Assembly (NCBI GenBank): GCA_018398765.1
Contig: JAHBMJ010005879.1
Coordinates: forward strand, 1-25,000
DNA length: 25,000 nucleotides
Source: Chromera velia
Taxonomy: Eukaryota > Sar > Chromeraceae
Direction of reading: 5' to 3'
The notes beneath the pieces are model-generated. The model was not told where the DNA came from, did no database searches, and was given only the letters and a program-made list of their open reading frames with translations. Within the stretch, counting starts at the first letter, position 1, and each line of letters opens with the position of its first letter. Shown piece by piece: positions 8,691-18,349 of this stretch. Position numbers and translations under genes: made by a program.

Positions 8691-11600
8691 TCATTGCTGT
8701 CTCTTCCCAGCACTTCCAAAGAGCGCCCTCATCCACATTGGAAGCCTTTGCTCTCCCGGGGAAGCAGAATGTCTGCCTTCAGTGTTCAATGGCGTCGTTG
8801 GGGTCTCAATCTCCTTTTGGTCGGAGAAGGTTTCTTCCTTTTTCGGAGCCGCTGTTTTGACTTCTGGAAATGTAGACGTCAGAGGGTTGGTGCTGGGGGA
8901 TGCCATCTGCGTTGACGTGAAGCTCCATCTTGTTCTTCTCTCCCTTCCGTGAGAGAGCTGCAGCCTCAGTGCTTGCATCAAGCCGATGCCGAAAGAGGAG
9001 GAACGAGAACTCTTTGGCTTAGAGCGCTTCTGTGTCACCAGTCTGAGTGGAATAGCAGACGGTGCTTGAGCTTGTCCGTCTGCCGTCACCCCATTTGAGT
9101 CTCCGACCGTCTCCAAAGGGGCTTTTGTTACCTCTGCTCCAGGGCCTGACGAGCGTCTCAGGCCAACAAACATGCCTCTGGGACGCTTCGGCTTCGGGCA
9201 CTTTTGTGGGGAGCCGATCGAGGCTCTGTCCACAGACTCTGCGGTGTCCTTCTTCAAGGAGCTCTCATTTAGACTCTCCGTTGTCCATGTCGGAGAGCTT
9301 TTACCGTCCACAAACTGACCCTTTCCTGCTGTTGCATCTCTGTGAGACCCTTCTCCACCCTCCCACAAATTGAATGCACTATCTGGTCCCATTTCCTTGC
9401 GACCCATTTTCACTGTCCCCTCTCGTTCCTCTTCTTCGGGGCTGAGTGTCACAGGTGACTGTGGAGTCCGGACTTGTTGCTGAACAAGAACATTCATCTG
9501 ACCGGAGAATTGCTCAACGTCATGAGACACTGAGGGAAACCGAACGTCCTCAGGGGCAGTCGAAGCCCTTTCCTCCATTCTTTCAACACAGATTGGAGAC
9601 GTTGAACCCGAGGGAAACTGATTTTGAGGGGATCTTTCCGTCGTATCAGACAGAACGTCCAGAGAGAGGTGGAAGGATGACAGCAACCGTTCTTCCTCCT
9701 CCAGAAGATCTCCACTGGTTGCCTCGCTGGATTCAGAATTGGTGTTTTCATGGTCGACGGATTCTGTCAGGGCGAATCGGAAAGACTCATCAGACTCCGA
9801 TGAGTCGAGGGATCCGTCAGAAAAGGAATCGGTCCACACGTCGCTGGGACAGACTGTGGATTCAGCGTTTGGACACACCGTGGATGCTTTTTCGGAAAAG
9901 AAGTCAGATTCGATCTCCCCCCCCTCGGGAAAGGGAAATGAAGGGTCTGTTCCCTCGTCCTCATTTGCACCTTCGTTCTCCACTGCCGTCTCTGGCAGAG
10001 GTCCTGGACCAGGGTCTCCTTCGTGGACAGGTAACGAGACGGAAGAGACGGGGAGACAGGGGAAGGGCATCCCTGTTCGGTCTGGAGGAGATGGAAGGGA
10101 GTTTGGGGGACTTGGGGGTGCAGGTGCTCTCTGTGTGGTTTGGACTCTGAAGAGTGCGGAGACGGGTTTGTGATCAGAGCAGTGAAATTCAGGGTGTGAC
10201 TGGTAGTGGACACATGTTGCAGCCTGTCCCCGGAAGAGAACACGGTCAGTCCTGCAAGAAGGAGCACAAGCAAGAAAGAAGAGATGAAAAGCAGTAAGAA
10301 AAACAGTCAAGCTCACGGAGGGGGTGCCGACGATAGCCTTCTGAAAAAACAAATCCGTGCAGGTGTGTCGGAAGGATGCACCAGCTCCATCGATGAAAAC
10401 GTTGGGTCACGTTTGCGGAGATAAAAATGTAGACACACATGCTGCCTACCTACCAGGAAGGGTCTCGGCTCAAGTCCAGGGTCTCTGTGATTGGAGCGCC
10501 TCTGGGAGGTTGAATGTTCTTCTTGTATTTGTACGTCGGTGCAAATGTTCGAGAGAACTCGGTGACCGTACTGAAAGGGTACTTCGTTCTCTGTAGAGTG
10601 TCAAATTCGTCGCATCTGCAGGTAATTGAACGCATATGAAATGTCGTTAAGGTTCTGCAGCAGGAAACCAGTGAACAGAGTCTTCCGACACATAAAACAT
10701 TTAGACAGCAGAAACGCAGATAGACAGACAGACAAATAGATGTGTAGACAAGGAGACACGCCGAGAGAAAGAAAGATGGGCACATCAGAGGGCGAACAAA
10801 TACAGAGACAGAAAGAAACCGCAACTCCTCTCAACTACAATTCAAAGTATACAACAGAGAAGAGCTGTTGCTGATGTGCTTCTCTTTTCTTTTTGCCCTG
10901 CTTTGCAGTCTGTGAGGGCACTCATCTGATTGGGGGGGATCGAATCTTTTTTTCACTGACGGACCGACAGACTAAATGACTGATTAACTGACAGCCTGAC
11001 TCACTAACTGTCTGACTGACAGACAGCCTGACTGACTAAATGACTAACTGACAGCCTGACTCACTAATTGACTGACTGACTGACTGACTGACTGACTGAC
11101 TGACTGACTGACTGACTGGCTGACTGACTGACTCACTGACTGACTGACTGACTGGCTGACAGCCTGACTGACTGACTGATTGATTAAATTACCGCCTGAC
11201 TTACTGACTGACTGATTGACTGACAGCCTGACTGACTGACTGACTGACTGACTCACTGACTGACTGACTGACTGACTGATTGGCTGACAGCCTGACTGTT
11301 TGACTGCCTGATTGACTGACTGACTGACTGACTGACTAATTGGCTGACAGCCTGACTGTCTGACTGACTGACTGATTGGCTGACTGATTGGCTGGCAGCC
11401 TGACTGTCTGACTGACTGACTTGTTGGCTGACAGCCCGACTGACCCATAGAGGGCTTCCGAGTTCCATGATCCCTTTTGCTTCGGGAGTCTCCGAAAGTT
11501 GAAGTCTCCCCCAAGAATGACGACGTCGTGAGAGGAAACAGCCACATCTGAACAGTTTCTCTCGCCTCCCGTTGTCACACCGATCTGCATGGAAGCACAA

Positions 11601-12688
11601 TCGCTATTTCTGATTGAGGCAAAAAGAAGGCACCAGAATGAAATCAGAGAGAAGCAAAAAACACATCCTCTATACAGGTGGTGGCGTGCTTGCGCGAGAG
11701 CTATGCACGACCACAACAAGCCACGGATGATTCACATCAGACAAAAACGCGTGAAAGCAGCCAGAGGCAAAGAATGGGCAATCAAGGGAACACAACAAAC
11801 GGATTCCTGAGTGACTGACCTTGATCTTCTCTTCCCAAATCCTTCGGAAGGCGGCCAGCCTCTCTTCGGCAGCGTTTTGACCTGCATGCCATGCAAGCGC
11901 AAGACACCTTTCTTGAAGCTGCACTTCTTATGCGCCACGAAGTGCGGGGGCTGTAAGGATGCGGAGTCCAACGCGAAAGTTTCTTCATGTCTGGCTACCA
12001 GAAAGGAGGAAAAAAGAAATCCATGTACGTCTGGCATTCCAGAAGTACCACCCCCGCCTACCTGATGGAAGGTGGACGTTCAGGAAGCACAAGGACTGCT
12101 CGCCCAGAAGAAGCCGCACACGAACAGCACCCTGCAAGGGAAAAGAATTAAGCAGATGAATTCATATACAGAGGCAATCTGTTGGATAGAATCTACTCAA
12201 AGGCGACCCGTCTGTTTTGGGGCGGTAATCAACGCACCGAAGCGCCTTGTGGAGCGCTCAAAAGTCGAAAACTATTCATTTCTTCTCTCAGACCTGGTGC
12301 CTCTCTTCACGTCTTTGTCTTTTTCAAGTATCACAAAGAAAATTGAGATGTCGCGTATTGATGGTATCACCAGAACAGACCCAGCTAGGCGTGTCCCCAC
12401 AAAAGAAAAACAAACACGCATACACGAACGGAAAGAAAGGCAAAGTACTAGACGGACCTTATTTCCCAGAGCCCCGTACCATCCCGTCTTTACAAAATCT
12501 GCCTTCACATCTGCATGGAGGGACACGAAAGAGAGGGCGGGGGAGGGCAGAGAGGTGCACGAAAAAGAGAAACAAAGGGAGAGGGAGGGTGCGAGAATGC
12601 AAAAGCGAGAAAGAGAGCGGCAGAGTGCAAGGAAGGGATGGAGGGAGATGAGAAGGCGAATAGGAAAGACATGCACACACATGCGCAT

Positions 12689-12725
<37 letters not shown>

Positions 12726-12726
12726 C

Positions 12727-12767
<41 letters not shown>

Positions 12768-12768
12768 A

Positions 12769-12811
<43 letters not shown>

Positions 12812-12826
12812 GAAGGAAGGAAGGAA

Positions 12827-12860
<34 letters not shown>

Positions 12861-13690
12861 AATGACAGAAAGAAAGAAGCAGAGAGAGAAAAGACATCTC
12901 GGGCGGGGCTCCATGCTCTGCATTTTGACAGGGAGCAGAAAAGTTCGACAGATATAAGTAGAATGAATCATCACACGTGCATGACTGACCCCTTACAAGA
13001 TTGACCGTCTCATCCTTCGCGAAGATGAGAAGGTGAAGTCCGACCATCGAGACCTCCTCCACTTTTTTGTACTTCTCAGAGTCTCCATCCCCCTCTCTGA
13101 AGCCTGCCTTCACCCAGCGTTCCAACTCCCTCTCCTTTTCCCTCTTTTCCCTGTCCTCGAAATCACACAGACAGTTCAGACAGTTGAGCTCCTTCTGCAA
13201 CACACACAGGCATAGGTACATGAACTTCAAGGCATACGCACGAACGTAGATCTTCCTATTTCTGAAGTCTGGCTGCGGAAAAAGGGACGACCTCTTGAGG
13301 GCGATAAGTTGAGTGTGTGTCAAACGACTTGACTGAAACTTTGAAGGAAAAAAAACGAAAAACCTGCTGCAGATGGATGCAACCAAAAAGACACCGTCTA
13401 TTATAGATTGAAGGGAAAGAAATCCCTCATGATTCAGATCGCCTTGCCACGGCGAGTTCAAACATCACGCACACGAAGTTGGGTGCCAGGCCCGAGATGT
13501 AGATGCACAGATTGGAGCTTCCCTTGGAATGAAGTCACGCAGAAAAAGAAAAGGTGTACCACTCAAAAGAATCGAGAGAGGAAGTGGAGCCATCGTAAAG
13601 CGGAAACTTCAGAGACACACAGCGTACTCTGTCCCTCTCGTTGACCGTTTCCTGAAGGCAGAGGACTATCAGGTTTGGGTGAGCGTCCAT

Positions 13691-13732
<42 letters not shown>

Positions 13733-14370
13733 CATCATCATCATCATCACAGCAGCTATTCAGAAGAGACTGACTGGTTTAGCTTCTCATGCAAAGCAGA
13801 GGTGAACACAGGAAGAGAACTAATGAGAAAACGAGCGCGAGAAGGAGATCTCTGCATGAGTGCACGGACCTGAGTTCCAATCAAAGATCCCAAAGCTTCT
13901 CCCGGCATCGTCCCTCCCAAGTTCCACGTAGTCACAAGGACCCTCAAGTCTGCGCAAGTCTGTTTGTCTTCTTCTGTGGGGACCGCAGGCGACTCCAGTG
14001 TCTGCATTACCCTCTCTCCCTCAGAACACACGCGTTCAGAAAGAGAGGGGCGGGTTGGTGAGAGATCCGAAATGGTGCTGTGGGGGTTCATCGGAAAGAC
14101 AGGGCCCAGAAAACGAGGCACAGTCATTGGGGGTTCCTCAAAGTCCCCTTTTTCCTCAAGACTCTCTGGCTCCTCAACCGGAACAACACCTGCCGTTTGA
14201 GCAACAGGGACTGGAGGAAGCAACGGTTCATCCCCAAGGTCACTCGGATCCCCAAGGTCTCCGAGTGACTTTGGAATATCAGGAGCACGGATTTTCATTC
14301 CTACTCCTCCCATCTGCGTATTCCAGGAGTCGTTAATATGTTCGACCAGCTCAGACCGCAAAAAAGGCAT
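8691..14370 (-). CDS. Inositol polyphosphate 5-phosphatase (10-exon gene, 956 aa)
   Basis: It is predicted to remove the 5-phosphate from phosphoinositides or inositol phosphates at membranes. Exons inferred from splice signals and family motifs: 14370-13870, 13690-13628, 13522-13469 (uncertain), 13194-12990, 12510-12458, 12131-12062, 11881-11820, 11584-11445, 10615-10454, 10251-8691. All phases match, and the join has no internal stop. Motifs in order: TTWNLGG (147-153), NLIVLCLQE (173-181), YKKVEEVSMVGLHLLIFAKD (about 248-267), VRDV..VKTGWYGALGNKGAV (273-295), LCFLNVHLPSG (306-316), HDVVILGGDFNFR (355-367), FAPTYKY (407-413), DPSWTDRVLF (434-443), SDHKPVSALF (462-471). The metal/catalytic Asn, Glu, Asp, Asn, Asp and His are all present. 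The residues between GGDFNFRR and CDEF are fewer than usual. The N-terminal 140 residues and the C-terminal ~480 are Ser/Pro/Glu-rich and lack recognised domains. Exon 3 can be skipped without breaking frame, so its inclusion is doubtful. Confidence 0.92.
10960..11444. repeat. (TGAC)n microsatellite in a phosphatase intron
   Basis: Nearly 480 bases of TGAC units (GTCA on the coding minus strand) fill the intron after the GGDFNFR exon, starting immediately at that exon's donor. Higher-order structure is visible: GGCTGACAGCCTGACTG occurs at 11154, 11282 and 11342, with variants at 11390 and 11426. Minus-strand frames read as Ser-Gln-Val repeats and are not proteins. Confidence 0.95.
12672..12895. 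repeat. (CA)n, (GA)n and (GAAA)n arrays in a phosphatase intron
   Basis: A CA array (to about 12721) is followed by GA repeats (about 12729-12762) and then GAAA/GGAA repeats to about 12861. This lies in the intron between the MVGLHLL exon (ending 12990) and the GALGNK exon (starting 12510). The long purine run could form triplex DNA. Both-strand frames across it (Glu-Arg-Lys or Leu-Ser-Phe rich) are artefacts. Confidence 0.95.
13692..13752. repeat. (CA)n(TCA)n microsatellite abutting an exon acceptor
   Basis: A CA run, followed on the plus strand by ATC/TCA repeats, lies directly against the second phosphatase exon. On the minus strand the TG run ends in TGCAG and the exon begins at 13690 with ATGGACGCTC, so the repeat serves as the region upstream of the 3' splice site. 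Confidence 0.9.
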
Positions 14371-15021
14371 TTCAATTGTTCGTCGGGTTCAGATCTTCGT
14401 TGCGCGGAAGATCGCTGCAGCAGAGTCCAGCAGCGGAACCGTCTATGGGTTTTCCCGACAGCTGGCAAGAGCCGGAGCACTATATATCCAGTATGGACTT
14501 GTGGGTGCGACTGGAGTTGACTGCTACGTCAGGAAGCTCTGGCAGCACAGAAACTCTCAACTCTTATATAGACTTCGACGCTTATATCAAGTGTTGTTTC
14601 GACTCACAAAACGAGGTTCTGCAATAGACAGACATTTCCTTCTGGCATTCTCATGTGCTCGTCAGGACATGACTGGCCATTGTGTTACCTTGTGTCCCTT
14701 CGCTGTGACGTTGACGTGGGCGACTTATATATTTCACAAAAGTCGCGCTTGTGTGAAGTTGTGTCAGACAGCCACAGCGCAGGACTGCATGCATGCATGC
14801 CATGCAGGCACGCATGGCCCCGGAAAGCGAAGCGGGGGGCACTTACCAAACTTTCCCCATGCAGAGCCCACGATGCATGGAGCTTTGGTCAAAAACAAGG
14901 CCCCGGAAAGCTCCGCTCCTCATTGGCTCAGAAAAGCGTCAAAAATTAACCACCTATATATATACCCTATCCTACCCTCGTTTACACTTTCTGCCAGTGC
15001 GTCGAAAGTAGGCAGGCGGTT
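14371..15021. other. Upstream region of the phosphatase gene, with a dispersed-repeat copy
   Basis: No gene supported. TATATA-like words lie near 14481, 14565 and 14727 and could include the phosphatase promoter (minus strand), but such words are common here. The segment 14785-14960 is a copy of a dispersed repeat also present at 17471-17600: GGCCCCGGAAAGCGAAGCGG is at 14816, and a second GGCCCCGGAAAGC is at 14899. Another TATATA run lies at 14955-14962. Confidence 0.6.
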
Positions 15022-15324
15022 TTAGCATGGTTTTATAGTCAGTACTGCCAAACAAGACGTGTCGCACTCTTCCAGCATACGTGTCAAGGAAGAAGGAAGA
15101 GGGATTGTCTGGTCATTGTTCTTTTGAAAAACTTTGAGACGTCGTTGAGTTGCCCTCTTTCGGGACCACAAGAAGAGTGCCGTCTCCGCCGGCCATCGAT
15201 GATCGATCTCCATCCCTCTCCTCTCGATTCGCTCCAAGACTTTCAACACTGTCAGCTGCACACCACCATCGGGTGAGACGTCGAAGCAATGCACAGCTGT
15301 CTGCGACAGTCTGTGTGTCTTCAT
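15022..15324 (-). CDS. Hypothetical 100-residue ORF, unrecognised
   Basis: An ATG-started minus-strand frame of 100 codons ending in TAA at 15022. The composition is balanced rather than repeat-derived (for example HCFDVSPDGGVQLTVLKVLE, then a basic segment KRATQRRLKVF). I recognise no domain. It lies about 650 bases upstream of the phosphatase start on the same strand and ends in its own stop, so it is not an obvious leader exon. It may be a fragment of a spliced gene or a chance ORF. Confidence 0.25.
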   Translation of the reverse strand: MKTHRLSQTAVHCFDVSPDGGVQLTVLKVLERIERRGMEIDHRWPAETALFLWSRKRATQRRLKVFQKNNDQTIPLPSSLTRMLEECDTSCLAVLTIKPC

Positions 15325-15599
15325 AGATTCTTGGAAAGTCGTTAAGCGCTTGAGCTGTTCCCGCTCTGTGTTTGCAGCATTCAGTGTCGACTGGGACTGA
15401 AGGCGTACATGTAGCTGTCCTTGAATGTCCTGCGTATGCGTCGGCCTCGTATTTCTGTCTGTTTCTTTTCTGCCTCCGTCTATTCAGTTTGTTGATGCAT
15501 GCCCGTCTCTGTCAGGAATGAACGTCTCTTCGTGAAAAAATGCGGACTGCGTCTTCTCCCGGCCTGGATTGGACCGGTCACAATCAATCACGCTCACAA

Positions 15600-16585
15600 T
15601 TTTTGCTGAAAAGACTCTCCTCGCTCACTTACTCACTCGCTCACGCGCTCTCTTCCTCAATCCCTTCCTCCATCGCTTCATCCTTGCCTTCCTCCCCTGA
15701 CTTACTGACTCACTCACTTCTTCGCTCATCCACTCACCCTCTCACTCTTTTCCGCCGACCCTCCCTACCTGCCTCCTTCCCTGCTTGCTTTCATCCCAGC
15801 TTCCTTCCCTCCCTCTCTCTGCTCCTTCGCTCACTCGTTCAGTCGCTCACTCACTCATTCACTCACTCACTCAGTCACTTACACACCAACCCGCTCGCTC
15901 ACTCACACAGACACCAAGCGACATCCACTTACTCAATGTCTCTTTCACTAGCTGACTCGCTTGCTGACAGACTTCCTCGCTCTTTCTTTCTTGCTTAATG
16001 TCTTTCGTTCTCTCTTTTTTTTTTTTCTTTCCTCCCTTTTTTTATTCTTTGTGCTTTCGTCCTTCCATTCTTCTTTCCTCTCTTCTTTGTTTCTGCACTT
16101 TCTTTCTTCCCTTCTTCCTGTCTTCGATCCCTGTTTTATTTCTTCGTTCTTCCACTTTCCGCCTGCCTCCTCTCTTTCTGCATGTTTTTCTGCTATTTCT
16201 TTTTTCCGTCCTTTCTCCAGTTTTTGTTTGCTTGCTCGTTTGCTTGGTACTTGTTTATCTACCTGCTTCTTTCCTACTGAGACTTTCTTTCCTTGATTCC
16301 TTCTTTCCTCCCTGCTTTATCCCTTCCGGTTCCTAACCTTCCTCCCTCCTTCCCTCCGTCCGTTCGTCTCTTCCATCTTCGTCCCTTCCCCCCTTTCTTC
16401 CATCCTTCCTTCCTTCATTCCTTCCTTCCTTCCTTCCTTCCTTCCTTCCTCGGAAGTTCATCCCTCCCTTCCTCTCGATCACCCTCCCTGCCTCCCTGCC
16501 AGGACCTGCCTCCGTCGCGCCCCCTCCTTCCTCGCTCCCTTACTTGCTTCATGCTTCCTTCCCTGCTTCCTAGCCTTCCTCCCTC
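15600..16585. repeat. ~1-kb polypyrimidine tract of mixed CACT, CTTT and CTTCC repeats
   Basis: ACTC-type repeats (about 15625-15960) grade into almost pure C/T sequence to about 16585, with CCTT units most regular at about 16400-16450. Frames on the plus strand are Ser/Phe/Leu/Pro strings and are not proteins. The stretch 15325-15600 upstream is unremarkable. Confidence 0.9.
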
Positions 16586-16679
16586 ATGAGTCATGATCTA
16601 GCCCATGATGATGGGTCTCAAACTAGGTCTCAAATTCCGTCCCTCTGTCTCTCCTTATTTTGCTCCCACTTGTTTGTAA

Positions 16680-17330
16680 AGATGTTGCAAAGTGGGGCTT
16701 GAAGCGACACCTACTGTCGCAGCCGGTGGCAGCTTATCGCGTCTTGATTAATTAGCCCTGAAGTCGCATGAAGAACGTTCAATAATCTTCAATTGAGGCT
16801 ACAGGAAATTTATGCAAAAATTAAGTGAAAGATAGGTCAAAAACTCAAAGTTAAATAAACCATCGTCAAAAAAAAAAAAATGATTATGATGAAAAAAGAA
16901 TTATTCGAGATATTGTTCGACCACTGTGACATTTTATATTCAAATGATATTAAAAGAAAATCAATTCTCTTATCAGATGTTAAATTTAAATATTTTTAAA
17001 GATGCATAACATTGTGAAAAACCCGTACAGAAGTATTCTTAAATATACGAGTTTACAAAAAGCCTGTCTCAGCCTCACTAAAGTTTATACTCGTATAAAA
17101 AACAAGTTGTCGGTGGCTTTTGTCAAGCGTCAAAATGTCTGGGCGGCTTCTGCCATCATATATCATTAATTCAAATCTGAGTGAATCAGAATGTTCATGG
17201 TGCGCCTGGGGTGAAACCACCATGACTCTGGAAAACGAAACAGAGGCCGGGCACTAAATTATGAAACAACTAGACCAAACAATTCTCGTGACTGCGAGCG
17301 TACCTTTCTGCAGCTTAAACCATGCAGCCA
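16680..17330. other. AT-rich island without genes
   Basis: An AT-rich region with many stops in all frames, an A run at about 16868-16879 and dispersed ATTAAA/TTTAAA words. No RNA gene or coding frame was recognised. Confidence 0.6.
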
Positions 17331-17387
17331 TATAGCGTGCATCTAGTACGTACGAATAGCGTGCATCAAGCAATTATCATTTTTTTT

Positions 17388-17800
17388 GCTTTTCGGGGCC
17401 GTTTGTAAGCTTGCTTGCGTCAGATGTATTGCGGCGGCGCGACTTGTGACGCATAGATTAGTATAGATAACTGCATGCATGGCATACGTGGCCCCGGAAA
17501 GCGAAGCGGGGGGCACTTACAAAATAAAAATACCCCAGCCCATATGTATGCACGCCACCAAAAACCCGGCCCCGAAAGGCTGGATTTGCACTATGCGTAC
17601 GTCAGCGTTCAACCCCAGACTTTTTTCCCGCGGGAGGGGGGGTTTGCGCACTGTTTTTTTCCCCTGGGGGGGNGGGGGGGGGGGGTCGGCGCTACCATGC
17701 ATACACCACAGCACCATGGCTGGCGTGCGTCAATCATACAATTCTCATTTTTCTTGCTTTCCGGGGCCGTTCGCAAGTTTGCTTGCGTCAGATACCACAT
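17388..17800. repeat. Dispersed repeat with alternating inverted GGCCCCGGAAAGC ends
   Basis: GCTTTTCGGGGCC at 17388-17400 faces GGCCCCGGAAAGC at 17490-17502. GGCCCCGAAAGGC at 17568-17580 faces GCTTTCCGGGGCC at 17756-17768. The two GCTTTYCGGGGCC copies share a longer flank ending TTGCTTGCGTCAGAT and are preceded by similar T-rich sequence. The 17471-17600 part matches 14785-14960. It looks like a short non-autonomous element or its remnants. No target-site duplication was established. A G run with one N lies at 17666-17685. Confidence 0.6.
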
Positions 17801-17929
17801 GATCTGCATGTATGGCGCGATGGACCACCGGCGGTTAAGGCGGCGGTGGTGGCGCACACGGCTCAAGTTACGACAGTCAGGTAGTAACTCTGACTCAAGC
17901 TTCGCTAGATCTAGATTCCTAGGCTGGAA

Positions 17930-18345
17930 TCCTAGCTAAAAATTATCCTAACTAAAATCTTATCTCGAATCCCATAAAATTCTATAAAATGCTAACATAA
18001 AATTCCATAAAATTCTTAGCTATTCACAGGGTAAAATTCGTAATTAATGACATAAATCCTAATCCCAATCCTAATGACTAGTAATAAACCTAAAAATTAT
18101 TACCAAACTTTTTTAGTTACAGACTATTACAGATGAACCTAGTCAACAAACCTAGGAATTGATTAGATATCAGAGGGAATTAGTTGCCTGTTGCATGTGT
18201 ACAATCAATTAATTGCTTGATTGTCAATGATTGATCGTCAAAAGGCTCTCCGTGCTATACTGCGACCCTGCCGTGTAGTAGGCGTGTACGTCTGTTAGCG
18301 CATGAATTAATGAGTATATCAATCTATGCGAGCGATATCAGACTA
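17930..18345. other. AT-rich island downstream of the NIPA-like gene
   Basis: AT-rich, with repeated CCATAAAATTC-like words (17971-18015), no coding frame and no recognised RNA. It follows the 3' end of the minus-strand transporter gene and may carry its termination signals. Confidence 0.6.
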
Positions 18346-18349
18346 GATA

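Noticed and set aside
9446-10173. Plus-strand frames of 234 and 144 codons
   Set aside because: They are antisense to the last phosphatase exon, whose minus-strand frame carries the SDHKPV motif.
11044-11547. Minus-strand frame with Ser-Gln-Val repeats
   Set aside because: It reads from out-of-frame exon sequence into the GTCA intron array. The exon's true frame stops soon after the donor.
12072-13004. 310-codon plus-strand frame
   Set aside because: It crosses three phosphatase exons in antisense and a GA/GAAA array, giving Arg/Lys/Glu runs.
14501-15025. Plus-strand frame sharing GPGKRSGGHL with a frame at 17475
   Set aside because: The shared peptide comes from a dispersed DNA repeat, not from related proteins.
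15540-16589. Plus-strand Ser/Phe/Leu/Pro frames
   Set aside because: They are translations of a polypyrimidine tract.
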